NCBI GenBank assembly: GCA_026417425.1
Contig: JAOADF010000103.1
Coordinates: 1-15,401, forward strand
Source: Dictyoglomaceae bacterium
Lineage (GTDB): Bacteria; Dictyoglomota; Dictyoglomia; Dictyoglomales; Dictyoglomaceae
DNA length: 15,401 nt
Direction of reading: 5' to 3'
Shown here: piece after piece, positions 7,887 to 14,606 of the stretch
Layout: each line of letters starts with the position of its first letter
Position numbering within the stretch: the stretch's first letter is position 1
Notes under the pieces: generated by a model
Told to the model about the DNA's origin: nothing
Seen by the model: the letters and a program-made list of their open reading frames with translations, nothing else
Databases searched by the model: none
Translations under genes and position numbers: made by a program

Positions 7887-7915
7887 AGTATATCATAAAA
7901 GTACTTGTAATTAAA
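7887..7915 (-). promoter_or_regulatory. Candidate promoter for the 99-codon gene (extended -10)
   Basis: On the minus strand TGATATACT (7895-7887) is an extended -10. A weak -35 TTTAAT (7915-7910) lies 17 bp away. The predicted start near 7880 gives a short leader of about 25 nt with no Shine-Dalgarno box. It shares its -35 region with the rpsB promoter on the other strand. Confidence 0.5.
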
Positions 7916-7933
7916 TAGTCTTCGTGATATACT
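7905..7933 (+). promoter_or_regulatory. Likely promoter of the rpsB-tsf-pyrH-frr operon (extended -10)
   Basis: Plus-strand -35 TTGTAA (7905-7910), a 17-bp spacer, then -10 TATACT (7928-7933) preceded by TGA, which makes the extended element TGATATACT. Transcription would begin near 7940. The leader of about 115 nt before the rpsB ATG carries a large hairpin. No other good promoter precedes the plus-strand genes. Confidence 0.65.
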
Positions 7934-7951
7934 TCTCTTCGAATTATAACA

Positions 7952-8024
7952 CACTCTCTCTGATTCTCTTAGGGGTGCTTTCTTGTCTTAGAGAAAGTTC
8001 TAAGAGAAAGTGAAGAGAGGGGTG
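7952..8024 (+). promoter_or_regulatory. Structured rpsB leader: three-helix stem-loop, candidate autoregulatory element
   Basis: Three stacked helices can form in the transcript. The outer one is CACTCTCTC (7952-7960) with GAGAGG and GTG (8015-8020, 8022-8024; one bulged G and one G-U pair). The middle one is TTCTCTTAG (7964-7972) with CTAAGAGAA (8000-8008), perfect over 9 bp. The inner one is CTTTCT (7978-7983) with AGAAAG (7992-7997), closing an 8-nt loop. No T-tract follows, so it is not a terminator. It ends about 20 nt before the rpsB ribosome-binding site. Ribosomal protein leaders often bind their own product, and in E. coli S2 represses rpsB-tsf; that role here is inferred. Confidence 0.6.
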
Positions 8025-8054
8025 GAAAAAACCAAATTTTAAGTGGAGGTGCAA

Positions 8055-8783
8055 ATGGCTCATATATTAATGAAACAATTGTTAGAAGCAGGGGTACATT
8101 TTGGGCACCAAACAAAAAGATGGTGTCCTAAAATGAAAGATTATATTTTTTCTGAGAGAAACGGTATACACATTATTGATCTTCAAAAAACATTAGTAAA
8201 ATTAGAAGAAGCATATGAGTTTTTAAAGGAACAAGCAAAGGAAGGAAAAACTTTTTTGTTTGTGGGGACAAAAAAACAAGCCCAGCAGAGCATAGAAGAA
8301 GAAGCAAAAAGATGTGGAGCCTTTTATGTTACCCAAAGATGGCTTGGTGGCATGTTAACTAATTTTTCTACTATAAAATCTCGAATTGATTATATGATTC
8401 GTTTAGAAGAAATGAAAAATAATGGAAAATTTGAAAAATTACCTAAAAAAGAAGCTCTAAGATATGAGAGGGAACTAGAAAAATTAGTTAAGCTTTTTGA
8501 TGGTTTAAGAGGAATAGAAACTCTTCCTGATGTAGTATTTATTGTAGATCCAAAAAGAGAAGAAATTGCAGTAAAGGAAGCCAGTAGATTGAAAATTCCA
8601 ATTGTTGCTATAGTAGATACTAATTGTGATCCTGAGTTAGTTGATTATCCCATTCCAGGAAATGATGATGCCATAAGAGCTGTAAAATTAATAGTCTCAA
8701 AAATGGCAGATGCAATTATTGAAGGAAAAGATTTACGAGAAAAAGAATTAGAGCTACAAGAGAAAGAAACCGAGGTTGGATAG
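8055..8783 (+). CDS. rpsB: 30S ribosomal protein S2
   Basis: Small-subunit protein that joins late and sits on the 30S back near S1 in organisms that have it. Family motifs are [15 protein letters not shown] (residues 6-20), [45 protein letters not shown] and [24 protein letters not shown] place the start at the ATG at 8055 (242 aa): GGAGG lies 5 nt upstream and [13 protein letters not shown] is the normal S2 N-terminus. The in-frame GTG at 8043 overlaps that ribosome-binding site. Residue 24 is Cys in RWCPKM, where most S2 proteins have Asn. First gene of the plus-strand operon, after a structured leader; tsf follows after 14 nt. Confidence 0.98.
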   Translation: MAHILMKQLLEAGVHFGHQTKRWCPKMKDYIFSERNGIHIIDLQKTLVKLEEAYEFLKEQAKEGKTFLFVGTKKQAQQSIEEEAKRCGAFYVTQRWLGGMLTNFSTIKSRIDYMIRLEEMKNNGKFEKLPKKEALRYERELEKLVKLFDGLRGIETLPDVVFIVDPKREEIAVKEASRLKIPIVAIVDTNCDPELVDYPIPGNDDAIRAVKLIVSKMADAIIEGKDLREKELELQEKETEVG

Positions 8784-8797
8784 GGAGGTAAAGAAAA

Positions 8798-9400
8798 ATG
8801 GAAATTTCTTTAGAAATGATTAAGGAACTACGGGAGAAGACTGGAGCAGGAGTTATGGATGCTAAACGTGCTCTTCAGGAAGCTAATGGGGATATGGAGA
8901 AGGCAATATTAATCCTAAGAGAAAAGGGAATAGTAAAGGCTGCAAAAAAAGCTACAAGGGTTGCAAAGGAAGGAATCATTGAATCTTATATTCATACCGG
9001 TTCAAAACTTGGAGTTTTATTAGAACTTAACTGTGAAACAGATTTTGTTGCAAGAACTGATGAATTCAAAAATTTAGCCAAGGATTTATGTTTACAGATT
9101 GCAGGCATGAATCCCTTGTATATAAGTAGAGAGGATATTCCCCAAGAGGTTTTAGAAAGGGAGAAAAATATTTATATGGCTCAATTAGAAAAGGAAGGGA
9201 ATAAACCTTCTCATGTTATTGAAAAAATAGTAGTTGGAAGACTTGAAAAATTCTTTGAGGAAGTTTGTTTGTTGGAACAACCTTTTGTAAAAAATCCTGA
9301 AATTAAGGTCAAAGATTTATTGACAGAAGCCATTTCAAAGTTAGGTGAAAATATTGTAATAAGAAGATTTGTAAGATATGTGGTGGGAGAGGAAGAATAA
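8798..9400 (+). CDS. tsf: Elongation factor Ts (short form)
   Basis: Nucleotide exchange factor that regenerates EF-Tu-GTP. The N-terminal UBA-like domain is clear ([19 protein letters not shown], residues 8-26), followed by the core with [11 protein letters not shown] (76-86), whose Thr-Asp-Phe contacts EF-Tu. At 200 aa it is the short form, as in Thermus (about 196 aa), and lacks most of the second core subdomain and coiled coil of E. coli EF-Ts (283 aa). The C-terminal end of the core ([17 protein letters not shown]) is intact, so it is a compact type rather than a truncation. GGGAGGT lies 8 nt before the ATG. Adjacent to rpsB as in nearly all bacteria. Confidence 0.97.
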   Translation: MEISLEMIKELREKTGAGVMDAKRALQEANGDMEKAILILREKGIVKAAKKATRVAKEGIIESYIHTGSKLGVLLELNCETDFVARTDEFKNLAKDLCLQIAGMNPLYISREDIPQEVLEREKNIYMAQLEKEGNKPSHVIEKIVVGRLEKFFEEVCLLEQPFVKNPEIKVKDLLTEAISKLGENIVIRRFVRYVVGEEE

Positions 9401-9403
9401 GAT

Positions 9404-10120
9404 ATGGCTTCACCGAGATTTAAAAGAATTCTATTGAAACTTTCAGGAGAAATTTTTAGTGGTCCTTCAGGTTTTGGTTTAGATCCTATAAGGGTTAATC
9501 AAATAGCTCAAGATATAAAGGAAGTTTATGAATTAGGAGTAGAAATAGGAATAGTAGTAGGTGGAGGAAATATTTTTAGAGGGAGAGAGAGTAAGGATTT
9601 AGGTATAGATAGAGCCACTGCGGATTATATGGGAATGTTAGCAACAGTTATAAATGCATTAGCTCTTCAAGATGCCTTAGAAAGATTAGGAATAAATACA
9701 AGAGTTCAAACTGCAATAGAGATGAGACAAATTGCAGAGCCTTTTATACGTAGAAGAGCAATAAGACACTTGGAAAAAGGAAGAATAGTAATTTTTGCAG
9801 CGGGAACAGGAAATCCCTTTTTTACAACAGATACAGCAGCAGTTCTAAGGGCTTCGGAGATAAAGGCGGAAGTAATTTTAAAAGAGACAAAGGTTGACGG
9901 CGTATATACTGAAGATCCTTTTGTAAATCCCCATGCTAAAAAATTCGATACTATAAATGCCCTTGATTTCCTAAAATTAAGATTAGAAGCTTTAGATGCT
10001 ACTGCTGTTTCGCTATCAATGGAAAATAAAATTCCTATAATAGTTTTTTCAATGTCTGAAAAGGGAAATTTAAAGAAAATAATTATGGGAGAAAAAGTAG
10101 GGACATATATTGGTCCTTAA
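9404..10120 (+). CDS. pyrH: UMP kinase
   Basis: Phosphorylates UMP to UDP, at the branch toward UTP, CTP and UDP-sugars; bacterial UMP kinases are hexameric amino-acid-kinase fold enzymes. Seen are [12 protein letters not shown] (residues 7-18; Lys12 and Ser14-Gly15 for phosphate), [10 protein letters not shown] (51-60), [18 protein letters not shown] (73-90, UMP-binding), [15 protein letters not shown] (132-146) and [13 protein letters not shown] (160-172). Length of 238 aa is normal. It begins 3 nt after tsf, with a purine-rich GGAGAGGAAG inside the tsf end as ribosome-binding site. With the Cmk domain at the far left of the window, both pyrimidine monophosphate kinases lie in this region. 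Confidence 0.98.
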   Translation: MASPRFKRILLKLSGEIFSGPSGFGLDPIRVNQIAQDIKEVYELGVEIGIVVGGGNIFRGRESKDLGIDRATADYMGMLATVINALALQDALERLGINTRVQTAIEMRQIAEPFIRRRAIRHLEKGRIVIFAAGTGNPFFTTDTAAVLRASEIKAEVILKETKVDGVYTEDPFVNPHAKKFDTINALDFLKLRLEALDATAVSLSMENKIPIIVFSMSEKGNLKKIIMGEKVGTYIGP

Positions 10121-10143
10121 TTAAATTAAATAGGGGGGAGAAT

Positions 10144-10701
10144 ATGGGTAAAGAAAGCTTTAAAGAAATAGAAGAGAGAATGAAAAAAACCATAGAAGCA
10201 GTTAAAAGAGAATTTCAAGGTATTAGAACAGGAAAACCATCTATTGGTCTTTTCGACGAAGTTAAAGTAAATTACTATGGTAACATTATGCCGTTAAATC
10301 AGGTTGCCTCATTAAAAATAGGAGATGGAAGAACTGTAATAATTCAGCCTTGGGATAGAAATGTTCTTCCTGAAATTGAGAAGGCAATTTTAAAATCAAA
10401 TCTTGGATTAACTCCTCAAAATGATGGACAAGTAATTCGAGTTAATTTTCCACCTTTGTCGGAAGAAAGGAGAAAAGAACTGGTTAAGATAGTTCATAAG
10501 GAAGCTGAAAGTGGAAGGATAGCCATAAGGAATATTAGAAGGGATTATTTGGAAATTTTTAAAAAAGAAAAGCAGGAAGGAAAAATCTCAGAAGATGAAT
10601 TTCATAGATTACAAGATGACTTACAAAAATTAACCGATAGGTATATTGGCGAAATAGATAAGTTATTATCTGTAAAAGAAAAAGAGATTATGGAAGTTTA
10701 A
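10144..10701 (+). CDS. frr: Ribosome recycling factor
   Basis: With EF-G, splits post-termination ribosomes. The 185-aa protein has the tRNA-shaped RRF pattern: FQGIRTGKPSIGLFDEV (long helix into the beta domain), VNYYGNIMPLNQVASL, IQPWDRNVLPEIEKAI, LTPQNDGQVIRVNFPPLSEERRKELVK, and the long C-terminal helices with RIAIRNIRRDYLEIFKK and EDEFHRLQDDLQKLTD. A strong GGGGGGAG box sits 4 nt before the ATG. Spacing to pyrH is 23 nt, with no terminator between. The pyrH-frr pair is widespread. Confidence 0.98.
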   Translation: MGKESFKEIEERMKKTIEAVKREFQGIRTGKPSIGLFDEVKVNYYGNIMPLNQVASLKIGDGRTVIIQPWDRNVLPEIEKAILKSNLGLTPQNDGQVIRVNFPPLSEERRKELVKIVHKEAESGRIAIRNIRRDYLEIFKKEKQEGKISEDEFHRLQDDLQKLTDRYIGEIDKLLSVKEKEIMEV

Positions 10702-10702
10702 T

Positions 10703-10894
10703 ATGGAGAGCTTTTTAGGATGGAAAATAAAGGATGTTCTTAAATTTTTATCTAAAGAAGAAATAACTTTTGATTTAGATTATCCCTTTTTATCTCAAGA
10801 ATCCTTTGGAGATCTACGAGTTGTAATGGAAAAGTATGATAAAGGGAAGTGGTTTTTTATTTTATCCTATGAGAATTATCAAGAGAGAAAATAA
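10703..10894 (+). CDS. Small unknown protein between frr and uppS (63 aa)
   Basis: I do not recognise this 63-aa protein with certainty. It starts 1 nt after the frr stop (GGAAG 6 nt upstream), and its TAA stop shares a base with the uppS ATG (TAATG), so it is built into the operon and probably translated by coupling. The pattern is an amphipathic helix (GWKIKDVLKFLSKEEI, residues 6-21), a strand (TFDLDYPF), a loop with PFLSQESFGDLR and two strands (LRVVMEKYD, KWFFILSYEN). That alpha-beta-loop-beta-beta order faintly recalls short PASTA-like units seen in clostridial small proteins. No cysteines, transmembrane segment or catalytic motif are present. A structural or RNA/protein-binding role is only a guess. 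Confidence 0.75.
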   Translation: MESFLGWKIKDVLKFLSKEEITFDLDYPFLSQESFGDLRVVMEKYDKGKWFFILSYENYQERK

Positions 10895-11613
10895 TGGAAA
10901 TAGAAATCCCCAAGGATAAACTCCCAAAGCATATTGCTTTTATAATGGATGGGAATGGAAGATGGGCTCAAAAAAGAGGACTTCCAAGAATTATTGGACA
11001 TAGGGAAGGTGCTTTAGTTGTAGAGAGAATTTCAGAGGTAGGTTTTAAATGGGGTATTCCCTATTTAACTTTTTTTGCTTTTTCCACAGAGAATTGGAAG
11101 AGACCTAGGGACGAGGTAGAGGCTCTTATGGGAATTTTAGATGAAAGTATTGATAAATTCAGGAATAAGCTTATTGAAAATAACATTAAATTAAAAGTTA
11201 TAGGAGATATTTCTGCTATTCCTTCCTATCTTCAAACAAGAATTGAAAGGGTAATTGATGAAACAAAAAATGGAGATAAAGGTGTAGTGACTGTTGCATT
11301 AAATTATGGGGGAAGATGGGATATTATTACTGCTTGTAAAAGAATTGTCCATGATGTGACTCAGAAAAAAATCTCCTTAGAGGATATCAGTATGGAAAAT
11401 TTTAGTAATTATCTTTCAACTCACGATCTTCCTGATCCAGATCTTTTAATTAGAACCAGTGGAGAATATAGGATAAGTAATTTTCTTCTTTGGCAGTTAG
11501 CCTACACAGAACTCTGGTTTACTAATAAATACTGGCCAGATTTTAATGAGGAAGATTTAAAGGAAGCATGTATAGAATATGCACAAAGAAAAAGACGTTT
11601 TGGAGGACTTTAG
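10894..11613 (+). CDS. uppS: Undecaprenyl diphosphate synthase (cis-prenyltransferase)
   Basis: Condenses isopentenyl diphosphate units in cis onto farnesyl diphosphate to make the lipid carrier for peptidoglycan and other glycans. All family motifs are present in 239 aa: HIAFIMDGNGRWA (residues 13-25, catalytic Asp19), FAFSTENWKRP (61-71), LNYGGRWDI (137-144), DPDLLIRTSGE (181-191), RISNFLLWQLAYTELWF (193-209) and WPDF (214-217), with the C-terminal RRFGG. It overlaps the preceding small gene by 1 nt. The uppS-cdsA-dxr trio is a standard order and links isoprenoid supply to envelope lipid synthesis. Confidence 0.98.
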   Translation: MEIEIPKDKLPKHIAFIMDGNGRWAQKRGLPRIIGHREGALVVERISEVGFKWGIPYLTFFAFSTENWKRPRDEVEALMGILDESIDKFRNKLIENNIKLKVIGDISAIPSYLQTRIERVIDETKNGDKGVVTVALNYGGRWDIITACKRIVHDVTQKKISLEDISMENFSNYLSTHDLPDPDLLIRTSGEYRISNFLLWQLAYTELWFTNKYWPDFNEEDLKEACIEYAQRKRRFGGL

Positions 11614-12393
11614 GTGATAGAGAGGATAATCACAGGGCTTTGGGGAATTCCTCTCATTCTCTGGACTATTCATATGGGGGATCAGGTATTATTTATTTTT
11701 GTGATGGTATTAGTAGGGTTTGGATTATGGGAATTTTATACCCTTTTAGAAAAGTACAAATTTGAACCTTTAAAATTAGAAGGAATAATTTTAGGACTTC
11801 TTTATATAACCTTTATTTATTTTGGTTCGCGAAGAGCTCTAATAATTTTCTTACCTTTATTAATCTTGGTATTACTTATATATGAACTTTTTAGAAAAAA
11901 GAAGGCAATTACCGATCTTTCCCTTACTTTTTTGGGTTTTTTTTATATTCCCTTTCTCTTAGGATATCTTTTAATGCTGAGAAGTTTACCTCAGGGGGAA
12001 AAATTTTGTTATTTTACTTTTATTTTAGTTTGGATTTCTGATACCTCTGCATTTTTTATAGGAAAAGCCATGGGAAAACATCCCTTGGCTCCATCTATAA
12101 GTCCCAAGAAAACTATCGAAGGAACAATAGCAGGTATTGTTTTTTCTGGTTTAGCTTCATTAATCTTTCCCTTTTTCTATTCTTGGAGACCTTTATTTAC
12201 TTTAATTCTTGGTATTGCTGTAGGTATTATGGGACAATTGGGAGACTTGGTAGAATCAATGTTAAAGAGAGAAATTGGAGTGAAAGATGCCTCATCTCTT
12301 CTTCCTGGTCATGGGGGAGTTTTAGATAGATTTGATAGTCTCCTTTTTGCTATTCCAACAGTTTATTATTTTCTATCGTTATTGAGATTATGA
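11614..12393 (+). CDS. cdsA: Phosphatidate cytidylyltransferase (CDP-diglyceride synthase)
   Basis: Integral membrane enzyme that makes CDP-diacylglycerol from phosphatidate and CTP, the precursor of all common phospholipids. The 259-aa chain has about seven or eight hydrophobic segments (around residues 8-19, 24-40, 57-70, 75-91, 104-121, 131-150, 171-188 and 193-210). The C-terminal family signature runs from Ser215 to Asp241 (SMLKREIGVKDAS, then LPGHGGVLDRFD), with the upstream WISDTSAFFIGKAMGKH and SPKKTIEG. The start is GTG directly after the uppS stop; GGAGG inside the last uppS codons lies 7 nt upstream, which supports this start. It overlaps dxr by 4 nt (ATGA). Confidence 0.97.
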   Translation: MIERIITGLWGIPLILWTIHMGDQVLFIFVMVLVGFGLWEFYTLLEKYKFEPLKLEGIILGLLYITFIYFGSRRALIIFLPLLILVLLIYELFRKKKAITDLSLTFLGFFYIPFLLGYLLMLRSLPQGEKFCYFTFILVWISDTSAFFIGKAMGKHPLAPSISPKKTIEGTIAGIVFSGLASLIFPFFYSWRPLFTLILGIAVGIMGQLGDLVESMLKREIGVKDASSLLPGHGGVLDRFDSLLFAIPTVYYFLSLLRL

Positions 12394-13532
12394 AAAAAAT
12401 AGTAATATTAGGAGCCTCAGGTTCTATAGGATTACAAACTATTGAAGTAATAAGAGAACATAAAGATAAGTTTGCTATAGTTGGATTAGCAGTTAAAGAA
12501 AATATTTTAATGTTAAAAAAATTGGCAGAAGAATTTAAACCTCCTTATTTAGCAATTTACAATTCTGATATAGAAATTCCCTCTTTCTCTTATAAACCTA
12601 AAATTCTATTTGGAAGGGAAGGAATAGAATTCATAGCAAGCTTGGAAGAGGCAGATTTAGTTATAATAGCTATATCTGGGATTGAAGCAATTTATCCAAC
12701 AAAAAAAGCTATGTTAAGTAATAAAAAAATTGCTTTAGCAACAAAGGAAGTAATAGTCACTTGTGGAAAATTTTTTAAAGAGTGGCTTAAAAATTCTAAC
12801 TCTGAAATAATTCCTATAGATAGCGAACATAGTGCCATTTTTCAACTTCTTTCCGATAGAAAAAGAGAAATTGAAAGAATTACATTAACTGCTTCAGGAG
12901 GTCCCTTTTTTGGAAAGGAAGTAAAATATATTGAAAATGTAAAAATAGAGGAAGTTTTAAATCATCCTCGATGGAGAATGGGAAAGAAAACCACCATTGA
13001 TTCTGCAAATCTTGTAAATAAAGCCTTAGAAATTGTAGAAGCTCATTATCTTTTTGATCTTCCCTACGAAAAGATTGATGTTCTTATTCATCCCCAAAGT
13101 ATTGTTCATGGAATTATTGAGCTTATCGATGGCTCTCTTATAGCCTATCTTTCTCCTACAGATATGAAATTTTCTATTCAATATGCCCTTTTCCATCCAG
13201 AAAGAATAAACTATAAATGGGGAAAACTTGATTTAAGAAATATGAGGTTAGATTTTTATCCTGTTGATGATAATTTCCCCATTATTAAATATTTATATGA
13301 AGTAGTTAAGAAAGGAGATGTTTATCCCGCTATTCTGGCTATTTCTGATGAAATTTTTGTTTCCCATTTTTTAAAAGGAAAGATAAAGTTTTTCCAGATA
13401 GTTCCATTAATAATTAAAGTAATGGAGAATTGGAAGGGAAAGAATGAAATAGAAAGAGAAGAAGATTTATTAGAGTTAATAGCTTGGACAGAAAAAAAAG
13501 CTATAAATTTAATAGAGAAGTATGTCGAGTAA
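12390..13532 (+). CDS. dxr: 1-deoxy-D-xylulose 5-phosphate reductoisomerase
   Basis: First committed enzyme of the MEP isoprenoid pathway; forms 2-C-methylerythritol 4-phosphate using NADPH and a divalent metal. The N-terminal Rossmann motif is ILGASGSIGLQT (residues 6-17). Residues matching the E. coli catalytic set are Lys119 (ATKE), Asp144-Ser145-Glu146 (DSEHSAIFQ), Ser169 (SGGPF), His192 and Trp195 (HPRW), and Ser205, Asn210, Lys211 and Glu214 (TIDSANLVNKALE). Metal ligands are intact. Several surrounding positions differ from the usual consensus: ATKE for ANKE, SANLVNKALE for SATLMNKGLE, GPFF for GPFR. Length of 380 aa is normal. In many bacteria rseP follows; here a tiny ORF and galT do. 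Confidence 0.95.
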   Translation: MKKIVILGASGSIGLQTIEVIREHKDKFAIVGLAVKENILMLKKLAEEFKPPYLAIYNSDIEIPSFSYKPKILFGREGIEFIASLEEADLVIIAISGIEAIYPTKKAMLSNKKIALATKEVIVTCGKFFKEWLKNSNSEIIPIDSEHSAIFQLLSDRKREIERITLTASGGPFFGKEVKYIENVKIEEVLNHPRWRMGKKTTIDSANLVNKALEIVEAHYLFDLPYEKIDVLIHPQSIVHGIIELIDGSLIAYLSPTDMKFSIQYALFHPERINYKWGKLDLRNMRLDFYPVDDNFPIIKYLYEVVKKGDVYPAILAISDEIFVSHFLKGKIKFFQIVPLIIKVMENWKGKNEIEREEDLLELIAWTEKKAINLIEKYVE

Positions 13533-13546
13533 GGAGGAATTTTTTT

Positions 13547-13648
13547 ATGAGAAAATGGAAAATGATAAAAAGAACAGAAAAGAAGGAAGATGGAAGATTA
13601 ATGTACTATTATGATTTCGAATTGGAAGGAGAAAGGGAAGATGAGTAG
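13547..13648 (+). CDS. Small ORF of 33 codons before galT
   Basis: An ATG at 13547 follows a strong GGAGG box (13533-13537, spacer 9 nt) that touches the dxr stop. The frame runs 33 codons to a TAG at 13646-13648, and overlaps the first 8 nt of galT. The peptide starts MRKWKMIKR and has a central DGRLMYYYDFE (residues 15-25). The N-terminal half is basic and the last nine residues strongly acidic, with no hydrophobic segment. I recognise no family securely. The excellent ribosome-binding site and coupling overlap support translation. It may be a true microprotein or a leader peptide that couples galT translation to dxr. Confidence 0.6.
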   Translation: MRKWKMIKRTEKKEDGRLMYYYDFELEGEREDE

Positions 13649-14606
13649 TGAATTAAGATGGCATCCCTTTTTAAAAGAATGGGTAATTGTGGCAGGAAAA
13701 GTTCAAGAAAGACCTGTCCTTCCTCCAAAAGAAAAATGTCCATTATGCTATGGGGGAGTTGAAGTTCCAAAACCCTATGATCTATTGGTTTTTGAAAATA
13801 GATTTCCTTCTTTAACTAAGGAAGTTTTTGATGTTATTCCTTTGGAGGATGAAATTTATAAACTAAAGGGTGGACAGGGTGTATGCGAAGTAGTTTTATA
13901 TTCTATGGATCATGACTCTTCGGTATCTCGCATGCCTTTAGAACAAATAGAAAAGTTAATATTAGTTTGGGAGGATAGATTTAAAGATTTAAGTGCTTTA
14001 GAATTTATAGAATATGTATTTATTTTTGAAAATAGAGGAGAAATAATAGGTGTAAGTCTTCACCATCCCCATGGTCAAATCTATGCTTTTCCTTTTATTC
14101 CACCTATTATAGAAAAAGAGATAGATTCTTCAAAGGAATATTATAATAAAAAGGTAAAATGTCTTTTTTGCGCCATATTAGAGGAAGAGAAAAAAGAAAA
14201 GGAAAGATTAATCTATGAGAACAAATATTTTACTGCCTTTTCCCCCTTTTACGGTAAATATCCCTTTGAACTTCATATATATTCCAATAGACATATAGGT
14301 TCTCTTCCTGAAATGACTTATGAAGAAAAAATGTATTTGGCAGAGATTATACAAAAAGTTGCTAAAGCTTATGATAATGTATATGGATTCAATTTTTCAT
14401 ATATGATGGTTTTACATCAAAAACCTTCTAAAGGTGAATATCCCTTTTATCATTTTCATATTGAATTTTATTCCCTTCATAGAGACAGAGATAAAATTAA
14501 ATATCTTGCTAGTGTGCAATCAGGATCAGGAACCTTTATAAATCCATTATCTCCTGAGGACTCAGCAGAACTTATGAGGGAAAGCATAAGGAGGTTGGGA
14601 GAATGA
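13641..14606 (+). CDS. galT: Galactose-1-phosphate uridylyltransferase
   Basis: Leloir-pathway enzyme that exchanges galactose 1-phosphate with UDP-glucose through a uridylyl-histidine intermediate. The active-site HHPHGQIYAF has the nucleophile at His144. Zinc ligands of the CxxC type are CPLC (Cys33, Cys36), and a second pair CLFC lies in the middle. Later HIT-fold motifs are ELHIYSNRHIGSLPE and HFHIEFYSLHRDRDKIKYLASVQSGSGTF. I chose ATG 13641 (321 aa): AAGGAG lies 9 nt upstream and MSSELRWHPFLKEWVIVAGK is the family N-terminus. The in-frame ATG at 13611 adds ten unsupported residues and has no ribosome-binding site. It overlaps the small ORF by 8 nt and galK by 4 nt. Confidence 0.96.
   Translation: MSSELRWHPFLKEWVIVAGKVQERPVLPPKEKCPLCYGGVEVPKPYDLLVFENRFPSLTKEVFDVIPLEDEIYKLKGGQGVCEVVLYSMDHDSSVSRMPLEQIEKLILVWEDRFKDLSALEFIEYVFIFENRGEIIGVSLHHPHGQIYAFPFIPPIIEKEIDSSKEYYNKKVKCLFCAILEEEKKEKERLIYENKYFTAFSPFYGKYPFELHIYSNRHIGSLPEMTYEEKMYLAEIIQKVAKAYDNVYGFNFSYMMVLHQKPSKGEYPFYHFHIEFYSLHRDRDKIKYLASVQSGSGTFINPLSPEDSAELMRESIRRLGE

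Noticed and set aside
8043..8054. GTG at 8043 as rpsB start, adding four residues
   Set aside because: It overlaps the GGAGG box that serves the ATG at 8055, and the family N-terminus begins at that ATG.
11568..11765. Plus-strand ORF of 65 codons
   Set aside because: Out-of-frame shadow across the uppS-cdsA junction; both real genes have clear motifs and a cdsA ribosome-binding site lies there.
13611..13640. ATG at 13611 as galT start
   Set aside because: No ribosome-binding site; the extra ten residues lie inside the small ORF, and family similarity begins after ATG 13641.
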